Below are positions 56,601 through 64,000 of a stretch of 64,000 nucleotides of DNA, in pieces. How positions within the stretch are numbered: position 1 is the stretch's first letter; each line of letters begins with the position of its first letter. Source of the stretch: Oncomelania hupensis (taxonomy: Eukaryota; Mollusca; Gastropoda; Littorinimorpha; Pomatiopsidae). The DNA lies in the NCBI GenBank assembly GCA_036898135.1, contig CM072511.1, positions 42,650,103 through 42,714,102 of the forward strand. The letters run 5' to 3'. The notes under the pieces were generated by a model that searched no databases, was not told the DNA's origin, and saw only the letters and a list, made by a program, of their open reading frames with translations. Made by a program: the position numbers and the translations under genes.

Positions 56601-59432
56601 TTTGAGCGAATGGCTATGGGCCTAAAGAATAGCCCCGCAACCTTTCAACGTTTGTTGGAGAAAGTCTTTGCAGACACTAATCTGGTAGAGCTAATCATCT
56701 TCTTAGATGACATTCTAATCCATGGTCGCACCTTGGAAGAACTAGAAGACAGAACCCTGAAAGCACTAGACCGGCTGAGAAAATTTAACTTGAAGTTAGA
56801 CCCAGGTAAATGTGTGTTTGCCGCCACCTCGGTAAAACATTTGGGCTACATTATTTCGGCTGATGGTGTGCGACCGGATCCAGAAAAAGTAGCTGCACTA
56901 GCAACGTGGCCAGTTCCAAAAACTGTTCGCGATGTCAAGTCGTTTATCGGGTTTGCGTCATACTATCGCAGGTTCATTCCTGGATTTGCTGAAATGGCCC
57001 GTCCCCTTAATGATCTGACGATAGGCTACAACGCAACAAAAGTAAAAGGCAAGAAAGGGCTAGGCACTTTGACGCTCTCATCTGACATTTCAGATAAGTG
57101 GGGAGAGCGAGAACAGAAAGCCTTCAAGCAGTTGATAGAGGCTCTTTCCACTGAGCCTGTGATAATCCTAGCTGACAGGACAAAACCTTTCACCTTACAT
57201 TGCGACGCCAGTGGTTTCGCATTGGGAGCTGTCATATATCAGGAAGTAGAGGGTCAATTAAAACCAGTAGCCTATGCAAGCAGGTCTCTCAATAAAACAG
57301 AGCGGAATTACCCAGCACATAAAAGGGAGTTTTTAGCACTTAAATGGGCAATGGGTGAGAAATTCAGAGATTACCTGCTAGGGTCAAAAGTAACGGTTGT
57401 CACAGACAACAATCCTTTGTGCTATGTTTTGAAAAACGCAAAGTTGGATGCAACCTGCCATCGTTGGCTCACATCACTGTCCATGTTTGATTTTGATCTG
57501 AAATACAGGAAGGGATCCACCCATATAGATGCAGATGCTCTGTCCCGATGTCCCCATGCTTCTCCAGGAGACGATGAAGAATATATGAGGACCTTAGACA
57601 AAGTTCAATTCCTAGTTGATAAGGCCAAAGCTTTCAATGAAGAGGAATGCGTAGTTGTAGATCAGGGATCCGTTCAAGCAATCTTGCAGTCACATCAGGT
57701 GATTCGCACAGTTCATTCATGTCAGCAGGCTGTACACAAAGTTGATGAGATAGGAAAGTCAGACGATGATGCAGATACGCGGTTTATCCCAGCAGCAGAA
57801 CAGTTGGCTAAAGACCCTTCCTTGATCCCAGAGGATATTCTAGACCCCAAAGACCCTGTGTGGGAAACAGTATCTCAAGAAAATTGGGCAAAATACCAGT
57901 CAGATGACAAAAACTTGAGGCTTGTAATGCAAGCTTTGGAAAAGAATAGGGAATTAGTAGCAAGTGAAATGGACTCGCAGGAGTTGAAAATGTTCTGTAG
58001 GGAGCAAAAAAAGCTAGAGTTGCGGGACAATGTGTTGTACAGGAAAGTTGAAGATGAAGAGGGTGTGAGATGGCAGTTAGTCTTACCAAGTTCCCACAGA
58101 AAGCAAGCATTGTCAGGAGTTCATGAAGATTTGTTCCATACTCACTATGATAATGCAATCTTGCAGCTTAGACGCAGATTTTTCTGGCCCTATATGGCTA
58201 GGGATTTGGAAAGGAAGATCAAACACTGTGGCAGGTGTGTGAGAAAGGGGGCATTAGCTCAGAAGGCCCCTATGCAGTCAATAGTCACTACCTTTCCCTT
58301 AGAACTTCTTTCTATAGACTATTTAACTGTTGAAGTAAAAGGCCAAAAGCAGAACGTACTTGTAGTGCTTGATCATTTTACAAAATTTGCTACGGCAATT
58401 TGCACTAAGGATCAAACAGCCAAAACAGTGGCTAAGGCATTGTGGACGAATTGGTTTGCTGTGTATGGGTTTCCAGCGCGCATTTTGTCAGACCAAGGAC
58501 GCGACTTCGAGTCGCACTTAATACATGAACTCTGTCAATTAGCAGGCACACAAAAATGTCGTACTACACCATACCACCCCTCAGGAAATCCAGTAGAAAG
58601 GTGGAATAGGAATCTTTTGGGCATGATTCGGAGCCTTGAAGACGAAAAGAAGGCTGATTGGCGCAAAAGTCTGCCAGCTATTGTGCACGCATATAACTGC
58701 TGTATTCACCAGAGCACTGGTCACAGTCCATACTATCTGTTCTTTGGTAGGCATCCAAGGTTGCCTATAGACTTGGCATTCGGTGTTGATATAAACCAGT
58801 CTAAGAAAACTGTTTCAAGCAGGCAGTATGTCAGAGATTTGAAAGAGAGACTGACTAGCGCTTATAAGAAAGCTGTTGAGCAAATGAAGATAGCCAGTGA
58901 GAGAAACAAGGTCAGATACGATTCTGCTGCCCATGCAGCAGAATTACAGTGTGGTGATAGAGTACTTGTGCGGAGGCTAGGGCCTAGACTTGATACCAAG
59001 GTCACAGATAGATGGGAGAAAGATGTGCATGTGGTTATTTCAAGAAAAGATGGATTGCCAGTGTATACCGTGCAGGATGAGAAAGGGCTAGGACCCCAAA
59101 GAACTCTACACAGGAACTATCTGTTACCAGTAGGTGTGCTAGATGGAGAATGTTGCCCAGAAAGGTTACCTAAAAGTGAGGCACCAGCTCTGAAAAGAGG
59201 AAAAGTTAGGGTGGAGCCTAATGAACAGGAGACAGAGTCCACAGAAGAAATTGTAGAGCAGGATTTCGACATAGAAATTACAGCCCAACCTAGTAGGTTG
59301 AGAGTTGAGGCTCCTGTGTACATTCCTGTTAGGGATGCAAAAGCGAACGTGGAACGAGAAGCAGAAAATCCTGCTGTTGAAGAAACTGGCCCAAAAGTTG
59401 TGCCAGAAAGTGTCGAGCCTGAACATGAATAA
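53679..59432 (+). CDS. Gag-Pol polyprotein of element 4
   Basis: First ATG at 53679; 1917 codons. Gag about residues 1-300; zinc knuckle CFRCGLMGQHFARNC near 317, with five rather than four residues before the histidine; protease LLDTGSQVTVV near 508; RT RVCVDYRKVN near 908 and catalytic IFLDDILI near 1007; RNase H HCDASGFALG near 1174; integrase zinc region (HTHYD, HCGRC, about 1485-1518) and DDE core near 1545 (SIDYL), 1604 (LSDQGRDFE) and 1637 (PVERWN). Single-frame Gag-Pol means no frameshift is needed. It stops at TAA 59430-59432, after which the same frame stays open to 59870. Confidence 0.95.
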   Translation: MATSGGLGSASAEGAATPTQRDHSYAQTPTGVGLSTPLSTLADFQAGRARSIELLKRAASGPGGMQGTPPAPIHVHVRAPVPAPRLGIFTGSRPTGGNEVTFKDWLERVGQYFEEDEEVRCSRIKASLRGIAKELSRNCVTTSSLVETLKATFGETKCTEDQFAEFYKATLGTKETAQDFFSRLWVKFAEANEGGIYSDTEASRKVFYAFMAPAKNRFPLLALEFRNQYGSPGEAAPPLAEVLRRLRELEEVPSARVAASNAAVTSGEQSIDYEKLADLVAQRLKRDTGATASSYPPPHHPTSRPSYHPRMKPKGPCFRCGLMGQHFARNCPNPPDPTRVEDAKRKWFGQGDFKRQRVLGQQGEPMTPTTNIPSQQDLQKLQTAIDVLEGGLLELKAVRLKENAALDVYPGQTVELRGPLQRATSHPVTLHPRELPDRLEILRAEVVHTAATPYVCILITNRNRHRRVTLTAHTVLCEIDTPASMDALVGPCCDITVTVNGKAAKALLDTGSQVTVVSESFYKSHLSYVPLQKVEQLTVTGAGGQQVPYLGAVSVNIVLPCDVAGAKEKVQVAALVCKDTEFSAHLPVILGTNVFRNINKKYIVWENIRCEAAFALNNAHVGNADGRLGPVKRRGGKGTLTIPANSSVRVKGCAKLPPQAFRTLTHVLVQEPTVDTLPEGLGVVSCKVPVASLPTLLVEVANFTERDIILSTKCTVADVFVIRAEYDVSKLLHVLNDDACVDENDCATCTNDVDVDTGTAGVVNDADVGSGSSVGGSKHDGPDKERHVFVHMQCSDQTEKSENETPFRFGQGTSREWQERFTKKLQEYGDVFIKHEYDLGKTSELRHDIVLEPGPTVRERPRPIPPRDFEDARRHIQELLDAKIITPSSSPFASPIVLVRKKSGALRVCVDYRKVNSRTVADGYALPVIEELLQTLNGAKYFSSMDLCKAFYQIEMTERAKQISAFTTPFGLYQFERMAMGLKNSPATFQRLLEKVFADTNLVELIIFLDDILIHGRTLEELEDRTLKALDRLRKFNLKLDPGKCVFAATSVKHLGYIISADGVRPDPEKVAALATWPVPKTVRDVKSFIGFASYYRRFIPGFAEMARPLNDLTIGYNATKVKGKKGLGTLTLSSDISDKWGEREQKAFKQLIEALSTEPVIILADRTKPFTLHCDASGFALGAVIYQEVEGQLKPVAYASRSLNKTERNYPAHKREFLALKWAMGEKFRDYLLGSKVTVVTDNNPLCYVLKNAKLDATCHRWLTSLSMFDFDLKYRKGSTHIDADALSRCPHASPGDDEEYMRTLDKVQFLVDKAKAFNEEECVVVDQGSVQAILQSHQVIRTVHSCQQAVHKVDEIGKSDDDADTRFIPAAEQLAKDPSLIPEDILDPKDPVWETVSQENWAKYQSDDKNLRLVMQALEKNRELVASEMDSQELKMFCREQKKLELRDNVLYRKVEDEEGVRWQLVLPSSHRKQALSGVHEDLFHTHYDNAILQLRRRFFWPYMARDLERKIKHCGRCVRKGALAQKAPMQSIVTTFPLELLSIDYLTVEVKGQKQNVLVVLDHFTKFATAICTKDQTAKTVAKALWTNWFAVYGFPARILSDQGRDFESHLIHELCQLAGTQKCRTTPYHPSGNPVERWNRNLLGMIRSLEDEKKADWRKSLPAIVHAYNCCIHQSTGHSPYYLFFGRHPRLPIDLAFGVDINQSKKTVSSRQYVRDLKERLTSAYKKAVEQMKIASERNKVRYDSAAHAAELQCGDRVLVRRLGPRLDTKVTDRWEKDVHVVISRKDGLPVYTVQDEKGLGPQRTLHRNYLLPVGVLDGECCPERLPKSEAPALKRGKVRVEPNEQETESTEEIVEQDFDIEITAQPSRLRVEAPVYIPVRDAKANVEREAENPAVEETGPKVVPESVEPEHE

Positions 59433-59870
59433 GAAAATGTTGTTTCTGAGCATGAACATAGCAATAATGATGGGAATGAGGAGTCTGAGATTGATGAAAA
59501 TGTTGATGCTATTGAATCTGGAAGTGAAGCAGGTGTAGAAGACACTGGAGTGACCAGTGAAGAGATCTCAGAAAGTGGGGACTCTAGTCATGCTTTTAAA
59601 AGTGAAGTGTCGAGTGACGTACCAGGTAGTGATGTTGGGCAAGAGCCTGACATTAGGAGGTCTAGAAGGCTAAGAAAACCGGTGGATAGATTAAATTTGG
59701 TGCATCAGGCTCGGGAAGCGTCACCAGTGGCTCACTTGAATGAAGGTCTTGTTGAATCTGTGATTTACAGATTGCAGGCATTGGTAGATGAACCCTTGGC
59801 GCCGATTACGGTGCTATATCTGGAAAGACAATTGTCAGCATTGTTGCTAACTGGGTTATTGCAAAAGTAA
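59433..59870 (+). pseudogene. C-terminal Pol extension of element 4 beyond a stop
   Basis: In frame with the polyprotein and separated from it by one TAA. 145 codons of acidic, Ser/Glu-rich sequence, then RRSRRLRKPVDRL, a basic motif common at gypsy Pol C-termini, and a leucine-rich end. The stop is probably a point mutation of this copy; leaky reading is possible but less likely. Confidence 0.7.
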
Positions 59871-60404
59871 AGGGTCGTGATGAACTTTTGTGTGCATCGC
59901 TGTTACTATTTGTATAGTATACAGAAGGTCATGTATTCATTGTATGTATTGATGAGAACTTTAACATTGGGAATCTGTTTTGTAAAAGTATTGCTTTTTA
60001 TCATTTTTGCAACAACAAAAAAAAAAAAAAGATCTTAAATAAGGATTTCGATGTCAATCGTACAGATTTGCCTTGAAAAGTGATGAGAAAGGGTTTGGAA
60101 AATGATTGCAACAGAAATTGAAATTACGTTGTGAAGTTGTATTAGGAATGTAAAAACCTTGCTGAAAATGTGATGCAAGGTAAGGGTTAATGTTCAGTTT
60201 TAAATGGAGATGTGTTGCATTGCTAGAATTTTATAACCTATTCTGTATTTTTGCGTCCTGTAAAACTGTGCAAAGCATGGGTGTTGAATTTTACCCTTGG
60301 GGATGTAAACTTGGAAGTTTTGTGTGCAGCGTAAATGGATGTGTAGGATTTGTACCAAAAATTTTATTCCAATGGAAGAAAATTTTTCTCTGTGGAGGGG
60401 AATG
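59871..60404 (+). other. 3' untranslated region and polypurine tract of element 4
   Basis: No ORF of note. The purine-rich GTGGAGGGGAATG (about 60392-60404) directly precedes the 3' LTR. Confidence 0.6.
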
Positions 60405-62112
60405 TGTAACAGGTCACAAATTATTGTTAATTGTCCCTGTCACCAGAAAACTAAACTGTTAATTTGCGATCTAAAGGGAAGTAAGATTTTTTTAAGGTAA
60501 CTTAGTAGAAAGTCATTCATGCAAGTTGTTTCCCTTGAATTTATAATTCCTTTTTTTGAAATGCAACTTTTATAAATTACAAATTAATTAGAATAGTTAA
60601 ATGCATATAATAGTATGTGAAGTTAAAACAGAAATTATATTTAGTAAATTGTTCTAGGATTAATCGTTATAAAAAATAATTACAATAGCTGTTATTTCCG
60701 GTCGACAAATTTTATAACTTCCCTTTGCGTTAACTTCCATCCTTGTGTGGCTGCGGAATTCCGATGGGCTACGGGAATTGTTCTTAATCCAGGTAAATAA
60801 GATGCTTTGCTTTGTCATCTTGGGTAATTATGTTGTAGGAATGTCTGTGGATGTTTGATGAATATATTGAATGCGCAAATTGTGTAAAATGTTTGTGTAA
60901 TTGTAACCGAATGTTATTTTTGCTGGCCGGTCGAAAACCGCCAAAGTGTTCTAATGTGTGTCATGCTATTTTAATTGTATGCTGAATGTGAGAATGCCTT
61001 GAAGTAAAATGAGTTGAAGTAAAATGAGATTAAAAGAGTCTCACAAACATGTAAATTGTTATATTGATAGAAAGAAATGAAAATTATTATTTTGAGTGTT
61101 AGATTTTAAAACTCTTGCGCGCATGCGCAAGGGACAGGAAGTACTGTTGCATGATGTCATGGCGGCTGTTTGTTGACATTTCATGATTTGAGGGAAGGCT
61201 GTCGTTGTAGATATTAGGCACCTTGGGAAAGAAGTGCATAGTTGGGTTTTACCTTAGCGATTGCAGCTAAGGTCAGCCATTACTGGTTCTTCTGATTAGA
61301 TTTATAGTGATGATAATGACTTCAGAGAAAGATGAGTTGGAATAGTCATTATGAACTTGGTTGAGACGAAGTATTATCGTCTTGTAGGATTTTGTGTAGC
61401 TTTTCTGCTTCTGTCTAATTGATGGATCTGTACACAGAAAGCATGACATTATTCCTGGGTTAGGGAAGTTTACTATTTGCAGTGATAAATAGTAGTTGTT
61501 GCCTATCAGCCTAATGAACGTAAACTTGTACATGTGCTTAGCCGCGGATGTTGATTAGATAAATCAACTGGTCAAGATTTGTGTATAAAATAAGAATTCA
61601 GTTGTGTTTTGAGAATTGAAGTTAACATGTAATGTTGAATTGCATGAACCTTTTGCTGGGTGTTCAGGTTGGAATTGTAATGATTTACAATGACTCATTA
61701 ATGCTAATTACTTTTTGTTTTATGGTCAGTACGTCGCTGTAATAAATAATTGGTGTTGCTCTTGCAGGGGCATCCGCCGTTTTCCATCTGGGTTTAGCTC
61801 AGCGTCTCAATGCCCTATTTTTTGGCGCAACTTCTTGATTGTTGGTCTCATTGCTTATTTTGGTTTTAGTCTCGTAGTTTATTCTGGTTTTTCTAGTCTC
61901 ATTGTTTTTGCATATTAGTATTTTGGGGTAATATGTAGTAGTGTAATATTTTGATTTGGAGATAAATTGATTAATCATCTGAATTCTTTTCCTGAAATTT
62001 TGAAACGAAAATAAAGGTTCAACACACACAATTTTCCATCTTGTGTTATTTCCTCCAGCCACCAACCTGTAACTATCTCTTTCTAAATTATTACTGAAGG
62101 GTGTGTGTTACA
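60405..62112 (+). repeat. 3' LTR of element 4
   Basis: 1708 bp, differing from the 5' LTR at about four positions by eye. Confidence 0.95.
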
Positions 62113-63400
62113 AAATATATGTATAATTACTTTTAGTGTAATGAGTGAGTGTGTGAGTGTGGCTGTCTGATGCTCAGTATAAAGGTGTGTGTTCTATCTC
62201 TGTTTACTATACTCTTTCATTCACCACCACACACTTGCTTACAGACAAGGACAAAGACTACACAGTTACTTCTCTTTGCCCTCTGTTTCACTATTTCTCA
62301 TACACTCAGAACATTTCATTAAATCAATCGCAAATACATTAAATTCACAGCTACATTAAATAATTCACATATACATTAAACCACACAAGTCTTTCCGGCA
62401 CATAAATGAATTCACACAGTCAATTTGATAAATAGCTCCCACAGCTAGATCACTAAGTGGCACACAAGCTACTTCCACAATTCAGCCTAGCAGAAGTCGT
62501 TGTCCCTTTCTTGAGACGTCACTCGACTCTACTCTTTGCATTAGCATCGATGACTCGATTCAACGGAGATATTCTGATCACAATTGCTTATATTTGTAGT
62601 ACTCACGGTTCACTCCCAAGCACTCTCGGCGCGGAATTATCAGCCGATGCTGGAGTCAGAGCCACACCCAGAGGACGCTGCAGGTGTCCCGTAGCATAGA
62701 ACCGGAGGTTTACTTCGGCCCCGTTGCTACACGTCTGCAACAGTGATGATGCACGAAGGAGAGATAAGGCGATGATGGTGTCCACATCCGGTCGAGTAGT
62801 TGATGTCATATGGACAGTTCCATCCGTCACACGTCAGGGGTTTTTTCCCGCTCCGTACGGTCCCGCTGTATACAACATGTACACAATCGTAAATTTTCGC
62901 TCTTATACTTAAAGAGACTGTATGTCTTTGACATATCTTTAAAATTCATAATGCTTGAAGATCATTTCCCTTTGTAGAATGTCCTCTATACGCCACCACA
63001 CCACTACAATCACTATTGTCACCATTCCTGTGACAATACCTATAGCCACTTTACACTGTATACACATTGCGTAGCCTACCACAATGGATTATGAGCCAAA
63101 TATTACAATCACAGCTCACCTTCATTTTACAACATATTCATACCCATTCATTCATCAATAGATATACAAATTATACAACTGAATTACATTCCTATTTCAG
63201 CCCCATATATGAATGCATATAAAAATGGCATCATAGTTACAAACTGAGTCACACATGATAATTACATGATCAAATCAGTATTGATACGAGTTATCGTACT
63301 TCTTCAAACATGGGTTCTTCTGCACTCTAAACGTACTAATTCACAAAAAGCAATACTTTCCCTTTTCGTATGGATAGCTTAGCAGCTCATTATAAATACC

Positions 63401-63481
<81 letters not shown>
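63401..63481. repeat. AAT microsatellite in LTR-like insertion C
   Basis: About 27 units, uninterrupted. Confidence 0.97.
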
Positions 63482-63483
<2 letters not shown>

Positions 63484-63689
63484 CCTGTATTCTTTATACA
63501 GCTAAAGTACGTCCTAAAGAATCAGGTCTTTCTAGAGCACCCACGAATACGTCCTTTCACTTAGGCTGATATGTCGTCTCTGAGCTAACACAGCTCACAA
63601 ACTAAATTATCATTTCTACCGTAAACAACACAGTGACGTCATAACGTCTTCCTAAACAACTGTGTACGAAACGCGTTCGTTACAATAGG

Positions 63690-63840
63690 AAATGCCCAGA
63701 AGTCTTCTGTAGCACCTCATCTCCATGCTTTGTATCCTTCGTTAGAGATCTGCCGTGGGGGTCCATGCTTCGCAAGCATATAGGAAGATGGAGATGACAA
63801 GTGAGCGCAGCAGTCTTATTTAGTACTTTTGGTTGTAAAG
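63690..63840 (-). mobile_element. RTE LINE copy 3, remaining part
   Basis: Matches copy 1 at 6221-6350 (AAATGCCCAGAAGTCTTC, GCAGCAGTCTTA). The match ends near 63820; TTTGGTTGTAAAG just before the duplicated target site resembles copy 1 near 7840 and probably belongs to the host LINE. Confidence 0.75.
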
Positions 63841-63860
63841 GTTAGAGCAGTACTCTGTCC

Positions 63861-64000
63861 ACAATCTTATCACAATCACTTGAAATTCAATGCGCCAACT
63901 GTTTTCGCCACTGGGCACACCACTGAGCCAACTGTTTCGCACACTTATATTATTTTTGTTTTGTTTCAGCATTCCAGACCGCCAGTCGGCTTCGAACCCC
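63861..64000. other. Window end, SINE-like B-box on minus strand
   Basis: No gene. The last 40 bases resemble the head of SINE family 1 (46570-46600), cut by the window edge. Confidence 0.4.

Larger units (their letters stand above)
51840..62112 (+). mobile_element. Element 4: near-intact Ty3/Gypsy retrotransposon, conventional order
   Basis: Two 1708-bp LTRs start TGTAACAGG and end TGTTACA, with about four differences seen, flanked by the 4-bp AAAT (51836-51839 and 62113-62116). One frame encodes Gag, protease, RT, RNase H and integrase in the usual order. It is inserted inside a solo LTR and is the outermost, latest layer of the nest. Only one stop, near the C-terminus, breaks the long frame. 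Confidence 0.95.
51802..63684. mobile_element. Solo LTR-like insertion C, hosting element 4
   Basis: Starts TGTAACGGAGGG at 51802 and ends CGTTCGTTACA at 63684, flanked by ATAGG (51797-51801 and 63685-63689) in RTE copy 3. Its own sequence is 51802-51839 plus 62117-63684 (about 1606 bp); element 4 fills the rest. The right part holds a TATA-like GTATAAAGG near 62178 and an AAT run (63401-63481). No coding region. Confidence 0.75.

Noticed and set aside
59433..59870. A separate envelope-like third ORF in element 4
   Set aside because: It is in frame with Pol, lacks a signal peptide or membrane segment, and carries the basic motif usual at Pol C-termini.

Overview
This 64 kb window is eukaryotic, most likely from a metazoan and probably a marine invertebrate. 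The evidence is GT-AG introns, tRNA-derived SINEs, an RTE-clade LINE family, PIF/Harbinger and hAT-like DNA transposons, Ty3/Gypsy LTR elements and abundant trinucleotide microsatellites. I recognise no complete host gene. Nearly all coding sequence belongs to mobile elements, stacked inside one another. The species cannot be read from the sequence; mollusc or deuterostome is a guess.

Layout: (1) 1-5325, minus strand, the 5' part of a Gmr1-like gypsy element (element 1: LTR, tRNA-Pro-type primer site, gag-protease with breaks, open integrase-RT running off the window) inserted in an RTE LINE fragment. (2) 5422-13459, minus, a PIF/Harbinger transposase gene whose intron holds a hAT-like element (10415-13116) and whose second exon is split by an RTE LINE (5878-9576), itself split by a SINE. 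(3) 14310-16503, a decayed conventional gypsy pol with a small TIR element inside it. (4) 17280-25313, plus, element 2, a full-length Gmr1-like gypsy with both LTRs and a 5-bp target duplication. (5) 25.7-30.3 kb, a second decayed Harbinger transposase, a fold-back type element with 45-bp perfect TIRs, and inverted repeats. (6) 30.4-33.3 kb, SINEs, AT-rich sequence and a transposase-like fragment. (7) 33277-41681, minus, element 3, a very young Gmr1-like gypsy with 1280-bp LTRs, split between gag and pol by a 694-bp TIR element encoding a MADF domain. (8) 41.7-48.9 kb, repeats, SINEs, a MITE, a possible secreted-protein exon and a five-unit palindromic array. (9) 48.9-63.9 kb, a nest: an RTE LINE copy holds a solo LTR and a second RTE copy; the second copy holds another solo LTR; that LTR holds element 4 (51840-62112), a near-intact gypsy of conventional gene order.

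The coding parts work together only within each element: Gag packages RNA, protease cuts the polyprotein, RT/RNase H copy the RNA and integrase inserts it. Elements 1-3 encode integrase before RT, as in the known Gmr1-like branch of Ty3/Gypsy; element 4 has the usual RT-RNase H-integrase order. LTR comparisons by eye (about 2 differences in 1280 bp for element 3, about 4 in 1708 bp for element 4) mark elements 3 and 4 as recent and element 2 as older.
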